A stretch of 64,000 nucleotides of DNA from Vombatus ursinus (GCF_900497805.2 NW_020954588.1:5117287-5181286), one strand, 5' to 3'; positions 10,460-20,500 are shown, counted from the stretch's first letter. Notes: generated from the sequence alone by a model not told the origin. Translations and numbers: made by a program.

Positions 10460-10838
10460 CTTGCCTCTTAGGGTCACTTATTCCCATTAAGGCTCAGCTT
10501 AAGTAACTTACCTAGACTATTACTCCTCCCCCTCCAGGTGCTGTCACTTTCTCCCTTTCATAAGTACTTTTGACAACTTTGTAAATATCTGTATTGACCC
10601 GTGCACAGGTGTCATTTGTACATTCTTTGTCAGTCAGTTGTACATCCTTTGAGGGCAGAGATTTTTTTTGTCTTCATGTCTTCAGTGTCTACCAGGCACA
10701 GGTAGTACGAAGATGAAAATGGAATAATATGTAGTCATAGCAGTGGTAGTAGTAGCAGCAGCAGCAGCAGTAGCAGTATTATCTACCATATCTCCAGTGT
10801 CTACCGATTAAGTAGGTACTTAATGTTTAACTAAAATT
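10460..10838 (+). mobile_element. L2 LINE 3' end carrying a local templated insert
   Basis: Sense L2 with 'attcccattaaggctcagct', 'tgtacatcctttgagggcag', 'tcttcatgtcttcagtgtct' and, after an insert, 'tctccagtgtctaccgatta' and 'agtaggtacttaatgtttaa'. The insert at 10693-10786 copies sequence from about 9854 onward. Confidence 0.8.
10693..10786 (+). repeat. Local copy of the 9.85-kb L2-end and trinucleotide segment
   Basis: 'caggcacaggtagtac', one base change, then 'aagatgaaaatgg' and a short 'gtagtcatagcag' plus CAG tract reproduce the order seen from 9854. The segment lies between 19-bp direct repeats at 10675-10693 and 10787-10805 that differ at two positions. Confidence 0.8.
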
Positions 10839-11164
10839 AAATGTCAAGTATGTTGAAGAGACCAAAGGAAAAAAAAAAAAGGAATTTGGAGAAGGAAAGA
10901 AACCATTATGGACTGGCACAATAATGAAAGCCATGGAGAAAGAGAGAAGATCTATGAAGGATGTGTCAGATTTGGCAAGCAAGGAGAAGCAAAGGGAGCT
11001 TTGCCTCTTTCCTGAGAGAAGCCCTGAAGATGCATTTCCATTGTGTTTCCTCTGTCAGATACTTTGCTAATTGGATAGATCTATGATTTCATACATGTGG
11101 GCCTTTTCTCCAACAATGCAGATCTCCAGCTATTGATGTGTGTCCATCCTGTGTGACTTGGCCA

Positions 11165-11342
11165 TTGATGGACAATGGAATGAACCCTAGCCCTGGATTC
11201 GGAGTATTTGGGTCCAAATGCTGTCTCTGGGTAACCTTGGGCAAATCACTTATCCTATTGGGGTCTCCATTTTCTCACCCTTAAATGTGGGGGTTGGACT
11301 GGCTGACCTCTGATATCCTTTCTAAATTTCCAACAATGTCTT
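11165..11342 (+). mobile_element. MIR3 SINE
   Basis: 'atggacaatggaatgaaccc', 'ctgtctctgggtaaccttgg', 'gcaaatcacttatcctattg', then the diagnostic tail 'ggggttggactggctgacct' and 'ctgatatcctttctaaattt'. Confidence 0.88.
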
Positions 11343-11499
11343 AGGATCAGGGTCCGTGCAACATGCTAGGACACCTCTTCTATCTCTTTTGACCTTGGAT
11401 GACCCCCAATGTAGCAAATGAGCTATTCAAGCAGGTCATCGGTTTACCTATTGCTCTTATAAGACAGATCCATCTTTTTTAGTCTTATGTACTTCGGAT

Positions 11500-11702
11500 A
11501 TTAATCCAATGCAAGAAACAATTGTCCAAAAGTGGAATGAGATCCTTCAACAGGAGATGGGCTTCTCATTCTTGAAGGTTTCCAGTCAGTGTCTGGACAA
11601 TCACCTGCTGGATATGAAGTAATATGGATTTCTTCTGTGTATGGGTTGGATTAGGTGGCTGCTGTAGTCCCTTCCAACTCTCAAATTGTTTGATTCTCTG
11701 AA
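11500..11702 (+). mobile_element. L3 (CR1-clade LINE) 3' end
   Basis: 'tgtccaaaagtggaatgaga', 'cattcttgaaggtttccagt', 'atcacctgctggatatgaag', 'gtatgggttggattaggtgg' and 'cccttccaactctcaaattg' give the L3 3' terminal order, ending at the 'gattctctga' repeat-like terminus. Confidence 0.87.
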
Positions 11703-11704
11703 AC

Positions 11705-11775
11705 ATTTCTTAAGTATCCATTACATGCAAGGGCACTGTCCTGGGTGCTAGGATTATCCCTGTAGACACAGGGCT
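11705..11775 (-). mobile_element. L2 LINE 3' terminus
   Basis: 'taagtatccattacatgcaa' and 'gtcctgggtgctaggattat' match the antisense L2 end. Only about 70 bp remain. Confidence 0.65.
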
Positions 11776-12075
11776 CCACCAGATTGTACAGTGGCATTAT
11801 TTCCCATGCATAAAGGGTTGCAATTCTCCCTCACATATACAGAGCCTGCCTATAAAGTCATGGAGCAGTAACCTAGCTACCCAACAAGCACTTACTACCT
11901 CACAATGAAGGAGAAAATCAGGTTCAAGGTCAGTAACAGAATGATAAATTAGACAAAGGCAAGAATCCCTGCTCAAAGGGTGAATCAGTCCAGCTATGAA
12001 AATTAATATGAGCCGCAAAGAACAAATGCAATTCACTAGAGCCAAAAAGAAATCAGGCAGCAGGCCAACGCTAGC

Positions 12076-12097
12076 TTAAATAAATAAATAAATAATG
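12076..12097. repeat. (AAAT)n microsatellite
   Basis: About five AAAT units ('taaataaataaataaataa'). Confidence 0.9.
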
Positions 12098-12297
12098 TGA
12101 ACAAATGGAAAACATGACAGTCTGACAATTCCAGGCTTGCAGATAAGATTCAAAATCATCCATTACTCAAGCAGCCAAAATGCTTAGGTTGAAACATCAC
12201 TCTCCGAAGGCATGTCAGAAATGATTTAGCCGTGAAAAAATTGGTCTGTATGAGCAGGAAAAGTGAAATTTTAATCAAGGAGTCTGACCAAAGATCT

Positions 12298-12362
12298 TGT
12301 TGCTTAGCATAGTGCATAGCACATAGTAGGCACTTACTAAATGTTTATTGATTGGTTGAAAG
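12298..12362 (+). mobile_element. L2 LINE 3' terminus
   Basis: 'tgcttagcatagtgcatagc', 'acatagtaggcacttactaa' and 'atgtttattgattggttgaa' match the sense L2 end closely, but only about 65 bp remain. Confidence 0.85.
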
Positions 12363-12567
12363 GATCTGTTCAGAGCTGACCTGTCTATGCCAAGCCATAC
12401 ACTACCAGACTTCTAGGAGTCTAGGAAAAGGAGAGGCAGGGCATTATTCAACCACCTGAAAGAATGCCCTCCATCCCCACCCCAGAGCCCTGACACAAGG
12501 GAGTAAGTCTCCAGGCATGGAGACTCAAGAATCTATATAAATACTCAACAAATAACCAAAGGGCATA

Positions 12568-12712
12568 CAGGCGTGGGAAACTTGTAGCCTTGAGGCTCCA
12601 TGTAGCCCTCCAGATACTCAAGTGCAAGTGCCGCCCTAGTGAAGTTTAGATTCAGTCAAAGGGCTGCACTTGATGGCCACATATGGCCTTGAGGCCACAG
12701 GTTTCACCCCTG
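12568..12712. mobile_element. Short hAT-like MITE
   Basis: A 145-bp palindrome-like element with imperfect terminal inverted repeats: left 'caggcgtgggaaacttgtag' and right, reading inward on the other strand, 'caggggtgaaacctgtggcc'. Internal halves also pair ('agtgcaagtgccgcccta' against 'agggctgcacttgatgg'). The TIR style (caggggtggg-aacctg) is that of non-autonomous hAT elements. I do not see a convincing 8-bp target-site duplication. It has no coding capacity. Confidence 0.7.
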
Positions 12713-12719
12713 GATAGCA

Positions 12720-13550
12720 GATGCCAGCACTTCTAATTTTTCATCTTACGTTAACCAGAGTGCTAACTTCAGAAACCTACCACATGTTCCATGTATGATA
12801 GGAAACATTTACTTTGGTGAATGATTATAAACAGAAGGCTCTTGAAACAGCTCACCCTCCAATCGTACCCTTTAAATATTTACATTTCTCTGGCTGACAC
12901 AGAACAATGAGTGTTTATTACTGCGGCTGCTACAAGCATGCTTGAAACTAAGGCTCCCGCATGGTAGGGTATTCCTGCTTGACTGGTCACGCCAGAGGTT
13001 TACAGTGGGATAAAAGGCGACACAATCAGACTTCAGGCCAAAGCAGAGTTGTCTCCGTGAACCAGCCGCCTCCAGTATTTTATTTTATTATTATTCCTCC
13101 GATGTCCTTATAGGAATAACTTTAAATGAAGTTGAAATAGTCTCCTGGAGCACCGGCATCCAATATCCCCATTATTCATAAATAGAGCAAGAAAGGAAAT
13201 CAGCTTTTCTTTCCAACTGGTAACCGTGTTGACAGCCATCCATTCTGCCTGGAGGTTAACCTGAAATGATGGTGCTGGCAATACTAATCTGACTCACTAG
13301 ATAAGTTTACACTGACGGGAAACAGAAACAGAGTTCTTACGACTTTCTCTGATAAGTGGTTTCCCCCACACTCCAAATATAATTATACTGCTGATTAATA
13401 ACAAATGTGAAGACACAGATTTTTAAGGAGACCTCAATTCCTCAGCTGCTTGAAGAAATTTTTGCTTGTTATTTAAGCCTCATCCTTGAGGGCTCATGTT
13501 CCACCTTTGAGGTGCACAGATAAAGCCAGAGACTTCAATAACAATAGGAA
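12720..13550. other. Repeat-free, CpG-richer block (candidate conserved non-coding DNA)
   Basis: No repeats are recognisable for about 830 bp, unusual in this window. Between about 12920 and 13350 I count eleven CpG dinucleotides, whereas neighbouring kilobases carry only a few. It contains 'gataa' motifs and AT-rich homeodomain-like strings such as 'ctgattaataac'. There is no open frame with exon-like features, so regulatory DNA is the simplest guess, by inference only. Confidence 0.4.
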
Positions 13551-13559
13551 AGTTGAAAT

Positions 13560-13645
13560 AATGATGCTAATAACTAGCATTTATATGACACTTTCAGGTT
13601 GGTAAAATATATGTAAACACTCCTTTGATCCTGGTTGACAATTGG
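13560..13645 (-). mobile_element. MIR SINE 3' fragment
   Basis: 'ctaataactagcatttatat', 'gacactttcaggttggtaaa' and 'aacactcctttgatcct' are antisense MIR tail. A second MIR-like piece begins just downstream at 13665. Confidence 0.7.
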
Positions 13646-13664
13646 CTATACTTGTATATAATGT

Positions 13665-13948
13665 TTAAAAGATAACGTTTAAAAGTTACAAAGTTGTTAT
13701 ATACATTTTCTTTTTTTTTTAAGGGTGGGCACAATGGCCACCTTTATTTTTTAAATTAAATTTTACTAAACATTTTCTAATGTGATATTCACAATAATAT
13801 CATGAGTCAGGCAGGTAAATCATTATACCCATTTTAAAGATGGCAAACTGAGGACCACAAGGGTTTAGTGACTTGGTATGGATCACTTAGGGAATAAGGC
13901 GTAGAGCTGGGACTTAATCCCAAACTTTCTGACACCAAGTCTCATATG
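13665..13948 (-). mobile_element. MIR SINE with an internal unrelated segment
   Basis: 'acaaagttgttatatacatt', then an unrelated T-rich piece of about 65 bp (13709-13775), then 'gtgatattcacaataatatc', 'cccattttaaagatggcaaa' and 'gtttagtgacttggtatgga'. The order is antisense MIR. The T-rich segment may be a small insertion. Confidence 0.65.
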
Positions 13949-14642
13949 ATGGTCTCCTAACTGGTTTCCCCCTGCCTCAAGTCTCTCTCTACCCCAACCT
14001 ATCCTCCACATAGCTGCCAAAAGGAAATTTCTTTAAGCTCAGGTCTTACAATGTCACTCCCTCACTCAATAAATGCCAGCAGCTCCTCATTATCTCGAGG
14101 ATAAAATACAAATTTCTTGGCTTTTAAAGCCCTTGACAACCTAGACCCTACTTACTTTTTCAGCCACATTTTACACATATGCGTATACATACATACATAC
14201 ATACATATATATATACATATATATATATACACACACATATCTTACCATTTCCCACTTTATGCTTCAGTCAAAATGATGTTCATGATATTTCTCACACACT
14301 ATACTTCATCTCCCACCTCCAGACCTTTACAACGGCTCTCCACCATGGCTGGAATGTACTGTCTCATCTCCTCAAACTCATAGTATCCTTAAATTCTTTC
14401 AAGACTCAACTTGAGCAGCACTTTCTACAAAATGGCTGCTCTGATCTCCCCAGCTACTAACACCTTCGCCCCCACCAACCTACCTCCTATTTATTTTATA
14501 TAGACTTATACATGAACACATCATCTTCTCTGATAGAAGTTAAGTTCTTTGAGAGTGAGGACTGTTGCATTCTTTTATTTATAACTCCATAGTATCTGTA
14601 ACATAGTAAGTACCTAATAGGTACATGTTAATTGATCATCTG
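13948..14642 (+). mobile_element. L2 LINE fragment with internal CATA/TA tract
   Basis: A long sense L2 piece: 'ctaactggtttccccctgcc', 'aatgtcactccctcactcaa', 'gaggataaaatacaaatttc', 'agcccttgacaacctagacc', after the microsatellite 'ttcaagactcaacttgagca', 'taagttctttgagagtgagg', and the terminal 'agtaagtacctaataggtac'. It runs from the end of the coding part to the 3' terminus. Confidence 0.88.
14184..14240. repeat. (CATA)n / (TA)n / (CA)n microsatellite
   Basis: 'catacatacatacatacata' followed by TA and CA runs, within the L2 at 13948-14642. Confidence 0.93.
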
Positions 14643-14696
14643 ACTTCCATTACATTGGGACAGGGTGTAAATGCTTTCCTTTGTTCATCTGAGATG

Positions 14697-15581
14697 CAGG
14701 CATACCTTGTTTTATTGCATTGGGCTTTATTACACTTCACAGATACTACGTTTTTTTTACAAATTGAAGGTCTGTGGTAACCCTGCATTGAACAAGTCTA
14801 TCAGCGCCATTTTTCCAATAGCATGTGCTCACTTCATGTCTCTGTGTCACATTTTGGCAATTCTTGCAATATTTCAACCTTTTTTCATTACTATAATATC
14901 TGTTAGGGTGACCTGTGATCAGTGATCTTTGGTGTTACTGTTGTAATTGTTTGGGAGCGCCATAGACCTCATCTATATAAGACAGAGAACTTAATCACTA
15001 AGTGTTGCGTGTTCTTACTGCTCCACCAACCACTGTTCCCCTATCCTCTCCCTCTCCTTGGGCCTCCAAATTATCTAATTTGGGACACAACAGTATTGAA
15101 GAATATTACATAAACTTAGTTGATAAACAATGGCAGGGTTTGAGAGGATTGACTCCAATTTTGAAAGAAGTTCTGCTATGGGTAAAATGCATTGCATGTA
15201 CAGAGAAATCTTTCATGAAAGGAAGAGTTGATCAATGCCACACACTTCTTTGTCCTCTTATTTTAAGGAACTGTCACAGCCTCCCCAACCTTCAGCAACC
15301 ACCACCACCCCAATCAGTCAGCAGCCATCAAGGGCAAGGCGATCCCCTCCACAAACAAAAAGATTATGACTCGCGGAAGGCTCAGATGATGGTGAGCATT
15401 TTTTAATCAATAAAGTGCTTTAAAATTACATTTTTTTAGACATAATACTATTACACACTTGATAGACGACAGCATAGAATAAGCCTAACTTTTACATGCA
15501 TTGAGAAACCAAAAAATTCGTGTGTCTCACTTTATTGTGGTAGTCTAGAAGTTAACTTGCAATATCCCTGAGGTATGCTTT
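14697..15581 (+). mobile_element. Tigger1 DNA transposon, internally deleted, both ends present
   Basis: Pogo/Tigger-group transposon of about 885 bp. The left end 'caggcataccttgttttatt' and right end 'ccctgaggtatgctt' are the Tigger1 terminal inverted repeats. The 5' untranslated part includes 'ttgaaggtctgtggtaaccc' and 'gtgatcagtgatctttggtg'. At about 15098-15103 it jumps directly to the transposase C-terminus ('gaatattacataaacttagt', giving YYINLVDK). It then reads to the A-rich transposase end ('ccttcagcaaccaccaccac') and the right end ('accaaaaaattcgtgtgtct'). Most of the transposase, including the catalytic DDE core, is absent, so it could only have moved in trans. A TA target appears as 'tg' before and 'ta' after the element. 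Tigger1a-type deletion derivatives are known in mammals; I infer that class. Confidence 0.93.
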
Positions 15582-15584
15582 TAT

Positions 15585-16290
15585 TTGCCCATCAACAGCC
15601 TACACCAGGGCAAAATTAGCCACATTTGGCTATGTCAGCTCTTTGGGCATGGGAGAATGAGAGGAAGAGGTCAGAGAAACCTCCTTAATCAGGGCACTAC
15701 AGGGGGGGGAAGGGTGGGGGGAAGGGAAGCCCAACATATGTATCAAAACAGCATGATATACAGCTAAGGAGCAGCTTATCTCTCAGAAAGTCTATGAACC
15801 AAAAACAATGTATTTGATTTTTCCTTTGGTGTTCAAAGCTAATGTCAAACAAGAAATCAAGACACTCATTTTCTAAATGACGTGTTTTTGTTCCCTCTCT
15901 CCTCTTCCTCTGTCATTTTAGGAATCTGCCAATCTGTCCCTCTTTGAAGAACTCCAACCTCCAAATACTCTAATGACATAAGATCACTTACTACATTCAA
16001 TAAACGATACCATGATAATTAAAATTAATTTTGTAATGCAGATCAATGAAAGGCACTAAATTCATTACCATAGTTATTGTACTCATGCCAGATGGGGAAA
16101 CAGGGTTGCAAGAATTTACATAACTTACTTAAATCATTCAGGAAATCCCTGGAGAACGTGACCAAGAATGTACAGTTTTCCAACCTTGTTCTTTTTTTCC
16201 CAACCAAAAGTGAGCTCTGACGCCCACTCATTCTGACATCCTGGTCTTAAAAGCCCAGAGTTGCACTTCTAGAATATGAAACTGCTCCCA
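15585..16290. other. Repeat-poor stretch with a G-rich run
   Basis: Apart from a purine/G-rich run at about 15700-15730 ('cagggggggg', 'gggtggggggaa'), nothing is recognised. The short open frames here are not gene-like. Confidence 0.5.
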
Positions 16291-16455
16291 TTTAGACATC
16301 AAATAATTCAGTCACCAAGCATTTATTAAGTGTCTACAATGTGCCAGACACTGTGTTAATAGCTAGGGATACAAACAAAAGAAAAAAACCCAGTTCTTGC
16401 CCTCAAGGAGCTAGCAATCTAATATGGGAGATCACTTGTAAACATTTCACTACAT

Positions 16456-16716
16456 GGGCAACTAGGTGGCACAGTGGATAGAATGTGAGACCTGGAGTCA
16501 GGAAGATGAGTCTTCTTGAATTCAAATCTGGCCTCAGATATATATATTAGTTATGTAACCCTGGGTAAGTCCCTTAACTCTATTTGCCTCAGTTTCCTCC
16601 TCTGTAAAATGAGCTGGAGAAGGAAATGGAAAACTACTACAGTATCTTTGCCAAGAAAACCCTAAATGGGGTCAGAAAGAGTTGGACGCTACTGAAAACA
16701 ACCGAACAACAAAACA
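16456..16716 (+). mobile_element. Mar1-type marsupial SINE, full length
   Basis: 'gggcaactaggtggcacagt', 'gacctggagtcaggaagatg', 'ttatgtaaccctgggtaagt', 'ggcctcagatatatatatta' and the tail 'ccgaacaacaaaac'. The tRNA-derived head and the Mar1-specific 3' part are both complete. It is inserted in the minus-strand L2, about 150 bp from that element's 3' end. Confidence 0.95.
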
Positions 16717-16776
16717 TACAAGGTATGTACAAGATACGTACAAAATAGAAGGAAGTTCATCGGAAGAGAAGACACT

Positions 16777-17727
16777 TCCCCAATTGCTAAATGGTCAAAG
16801 GATATGAACAGACAGTTTTCAGACAAAGAAATCAAAGCTATCTATAGTCAAATGAAAAATACTCTAAGTCGCTACTGATTAGAGAAATGCAAATTAAAAC
16901 AACTCTGAGGTACCACCTCACACCTATCAGAGTGGCTGACATGACAAAAAAGGAAAATGTTGGATGTTGAAGGGGATGTGGGAAAACTGGGACACTAATG
17001 CACTATTGGTGGAATTGTGAACTGATCCAACCATTCTGGAAAGCAATTTGGAACTATGCCTGAAGGGCTATAAAAATGTACATACCCTTTGACCCAGAAA
17101 TACTACTACTAGGTCTACATCCCAAAGACATCCACAAAATGGGAAAAGGACCTATTTGTACAAAAATATTTATAGCAGCTCTTTTTGTGGTGGTTAAGAA
17201 TCGGAAATCAAAGGGATGTCCATTATTTGGACGACGGCTAAACAATCTGTGGTATATGATTGTAGTGGAATATTATTGCGTTATAAGAAATGACAAACAG
17301 GATGAGTTCAGAAAAACCTGGAAAGACTTACATGAAATGATGCATAGTGAAGTGAACAGAACCAGGAGAACGTTGTACACAGTAACAACAATATCATTTG
17401 ATGAAGAACTGCGAGTGATTTAGCTATTCTTAGAAATACAATGATCCAAGACAATCCTAAAAGACCAATGAAGTACACTATCTGCCTCCAGAGAAAGAAC
17501 TGATATTGATTGAATACAGACTGAAGCATGCTATTCTTTACTTTCTTTCATTTTTTTCCTTTATTCAAGTCTTCTTGTACAAAATGGCATATATATATAA
17601 TAATTATATAATTGCACATTTATAATCTATATCTGATTCCTTACTACCTCAGGGAGGAGGGAAGGATAGAATTTGGAATGCAAAACTTTAAATAAAAATA
17701 TTTAAAAATTGGGAGAAAAAAAGAAGG
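16777..17727 (+). mobile_element. 5'-truncated L1 LINE: ORF2 C-terminus and 3' UTR
   Basis: Sense L1, 951 bp. It reads KWSKDMNRQFS-like sequence at its 5' end, and 'cactattggtggaattgtga' encodes the conserved C-terminal zinc-knuckle-like region. The frame at 17076-17423 is still open: 'PFDPEILLLGLHPKDIHKM', 'CTKIFIAALFVVVKNRKS', 'NNLWYMIVVEYYCVIRND' match the mammalian L1 ORF2 C-terminus. Upstream parts of the frame carry several stops. The 3' end is A-rich ('gggagaaaaaaagaag'). Target-site duplication 'gaagacact' at 16768-16776 and 17728-17736. Confidence 0.95.
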
Positions 17728-17892
17728 GAAGACACTAGTAGCTTCTAGTGGACCAGATAAGACTTCATGTAGAAAGTAATGCTTGAATAGAGTCTTGAAG
17801 GGAACCAGGAATCCAAAAGATGGATATGGGGAGGGAGAATATGGCAGGCATGGAGAACAGTCATTAGAAAGGCAAAGAGTTGGGAGATGGAA

Positions 17893-18108
17893 TCGATAAG
17901 TGATACAGTGGAGAGAATGATGAACTTAAGAGTCAGGAAAAGCTGAGTTGGAATTCTATCTCAAGATCTTTCTGTCCCTTAGTTTCCTCATCTGTATAAT
18001 TGGGATAATAATAGCACCTACCTGTACAGAGTTGTTGTGGGGATCAAATAAGATAATGTATACAAAATGATTCATGAGTCTTAAAGAATTTAATAAATGT
18101 GTATAAGA
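17893..18108 (+). mobile_element. MIR SINE inserted in L2
   Basis: 'tcgataagtgatacagtgga', 'aagagtcaggaaaagctgag', 'ctgtcccttagtttcctcat', 'gggataataatagcacctac', 'cagagttgttgtggggatca' and the terminal 'aatttaataaatgtgtata'. The 3' tail is MIR rather than MIR3 or Mar1. L2 sequence resumes on both sides. Confidence 0.88.
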
Positions 18109-19314
18109 AACTATGAGGAAGCTGGCATAGCCAGACAGTAGAGTGCAGGGAAAAGAGCAAAGTGTAGAAAAAAACCAGACAGGTAGGAAGAAGCCAGGAT
18201 GAGAAGAACTCTAAATGACAGAGGACATTATATTTGATACTGGAGGCATAGGGGCCACTACAGTTTACTGAGTTGGGGATGAGAATAGTGAGAGTAAAGG
18301 GGGGGCTGGTATAGTCAGAATTATGCTTTAGGAAAAAACTACTTTGGAAGATTAGTGAAGGATGGAGTGAAGTAGAGACAAATTTGATTTAGGGAAATCA
18401 GTGAGAAAGATAGTGTAATAGCCTAGGTGAGAGGCAATCAGGTGATGGACTACTGAATGTGTTCATAGATAGAAGGGAACACATGTGAGAAATCCTGTGA
18501 AGGTTGAACCAACATGATTTGACAACAGATTGTATATGGGGGGTATCTGAGAGTGAGAGGTCAAGGATGATACTGGGGTTATGGGCCTGGGGGACTGGAA
18601 AGATGGTAGTAACCCTGTCAGTATTATGGGTGTTGGGAAGAGAGGAGTGCTTGAGGAAAAAGATAATGAGCTCCACCTGGGGGACATCCAATTTGAGATG
18701 TCCAAGAGGCACCTGGTCCATTGAAGTATAACTCAGGAGAAAGACTAGGGCTGGATATGGAGAATCTGAAATCTTCTCCCTAGAGATGAGAGTTGGAACA
18801 CTGGAAGCTAATGAGATTACCAAATGGCATACTATAGAGGGAAAAGAAAAGAGGCTCCCAGGACTCAGAGTACACGGGAATGAATGTCCATTAAGTAATT
18901 CACTAAATGTTGAGGAATATAAAATATGTAAAGAATTGACTCATCATGAAATAATGGTGATGGGCATGACATGCATCAAGATCCTGCAAAGCACAATGAA
19001 GGAGGGGTCAGACAAGTAGGAGGAGAATCAGGAGAGAGAAGAGTCATGAAAAACCAGAGAGACGAGAGTATACAAGGACAATTAAGGGTAGTCAATGTCA
19101 AACGCTGCAGACAGGTCAAGAAGGATGAGAAATAAGAAAAGACATGTGGCAATTAAGACATGGTTAGTAACTTGGAGGGGAGTGTTTCAATTGAATGATG
19201 AGGTCAGAAACCAAACTGCAGATGGTTTAGAGGAGAGGGACTGGATACACATAATGTGGACAACTTTTTCAAGGCATTTAGCCAAGAAAGGGAGAATAGA
19301 CATGGCATTTGAAA

Positions 19315-20105
19315 AGGAGGCAAGAAAATGGATTTCCAACAAAAATCTGGATTGTGGGACTATACTATCAACAATTTCACCCTAAAATAGGAAACAAAAA
19401 CAAAAACAAACATTTCCTAATTGAAGAGGCTACCTTTTGACCCCAGTGAGATGATCAGATATATAAGCATTTCCAGCAGGAATATACAATCCAACTTTGC
19501 CTGCACTTCCATGAACTCAACACAATGAAAGCCAAGGAAAACTATGATTTCCAGCAGCAAAACTAACCTTATAAAGTGCAGCAGGCTTTTTGCAGAAAGG
19601 ATCTTTTAAAAATCCAAATTGGGAAAAAGTTCACCTAATACTTGTGTGTCAAAGATGAAAAATAACATAGAGGTCAAAAGCTTGTAACCGCTAAAGCAAG
19701 AGGATTTCATGATGAGCCAATTCTTTCCATATTTTATAGTCCTCAACCTTTAGTGAGTTCCTTAATTGCAGCTAAGTTCAATGACCTGCTCACAATTAGA
19801 AACATCCTTGAAAGATAAAATATTTTTATAAATAACATCATATTACTTTCTTCATTTCCTATTAGCATCAATATAGATGCATGTATAATATGCCTATGAA
19901 GTTCTCTTTTGTAAAATGTTGAAACCATATTATTGATGCTGTGGTAGGAACAACAATGCCTTTCCTTTCAATGATCAAAAGAAAATTGAATACCTGTTGT
20001 GAGAAGAGGCTACACAGTTTAAAGATGGAACAGAGAACTTCAGTTCTAAGATATGGATAAATAGAAGTCATGCAAATTGTACATTTCTTGATTTAAACAA
20101 TAACC
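19315..20105. other. No recognised feature
   Basis: AT-rich sequence with no recognisable repeat and only short chance open frames. It lies between two L2 pieces. Confidence 0.5.
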
Positions 20106-20109
20106 AGGT

Positions 20110-20500
20110 AAGAAAAGAGTTCTAAAAAACTAGAGTGATGAGAGTATACAGGAGGAGCAAATTATTTTTATTATTATTGTTCAATCATTTTTCAATTGTG
20201 TCTGACTCCTCATGATCCCATTTGGGGTTTTCTTGGCAAAGATACTGGAGTGGTTTGCTATTTCCTTCTCCAGCTCATTTTACCAATGAGAAAACTGAGG
20301 CAAACACGGTGAAGTGACTTGCTCAGAGTCACACAGATAATAAGTGTCCGGGTCCAGATTTGGAAACTAATGATAGTCAGTGTTAAGTGCTGCAGAGAGA
20401 TCAAGCAGGATGAGTAACAAGAAAAAGCCATCTGATATGGCAAATGAGACGTTACTGGCAACTTTGGAGAGAATGGTTTCGGTTGAATGATCTGGGGCTC
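20110..20500 (-). mobile_element. L2 LINE ORF2 fragment split by a Mar1
   Basis: 'aaaaaactagagtgatgaga' and 'gtatacaggaggagcaaa' are followed by a SINE, then 'gtcagtgttaagtgctgcag', 'agagatcaagcaggatgagt' and 'ggcaactttggagagaatgg'. This is the same L2 region as 19045-19220 of the neighbouring element, so it represents a second L2 copy or a local duplicate. Confidence 0.8.
20163..20357 (-). mobile_element. Mar1-type marsupial SINE
   Basis: Antisense Mar1: 'cccatttggggttttcttgg', 'caaagatactggagtggttt', 'gagaaaactgaggcaaacac', 'gcttgctcagagtcacacag' (read as 'acttgctcagagtcacacag'). The tRNA-derived head is missing at the right end. It interrupts L2 sequence. Confidence 0.9.

Larger units (their letters stand above)
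16300..19310 (-). mobile_element. Long L2 LINE (CR1 clade), split by Mar1, L1 and MIR
   Basis: The best L2 in the window, about 1.6 kb once insertions are removed. Its 3' end lies at low coordinates ('cagtcaccaagcatttatta', 'cttgccctcaaggagctagc'). It continues after each insertion: 16717-16776, 17737-17892, and 18109-19310. The minus strand still encodes reverse-transcriptase C-terminal sequence at 18398-18823, with 'LKLDVPQVELIIF' and 'SIILDLSLSDTPHIQSV' matching the L2/CR1 motif pair for LNLSKTELLIF and LGVILDSSLSFTPHIQS. 'ggtcaagaaggatgag' near 19116 and 'catttagccaagaaagggag' near 19276 mark its 5' truncation, upstream of the RT core. Confidence 0.9.

Noticed and set aside
5706-14240. 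TA/CA tracts at 5706 and 14184 as a shared inserted unit in two L2 copies
   Set aside because: The two tracts lie at different L2 positions and differ in unit composition, so independent expansion is more likely.
15002-15406. 134-codon plus-strand frame as a host gene
   Set aside because: It spans the deletion junction of a Tigger1 element and only partly follows the transposase frame.
16456-16716. tRNA gene in the SINE head
   Set aside because: The A and B box-like sequences belong to the tRNA-derived head of Mar1. No cloverleaf can be drawn, and the same head occurs in other copies.
17076-17423. 115-codon plus-strand frame as a host gene
   Set aside because: It matches the L1 ORF2 C-terminus and sits in a 5'-truncated L1 with a target-site duplication.
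18398-18823. 141-codon minus-strand frame as a host gene
   Set aside because: It encodes L2 reverse-transcriptase C-terminal sequence and lies inside a long L2. It is a LINE remnant.
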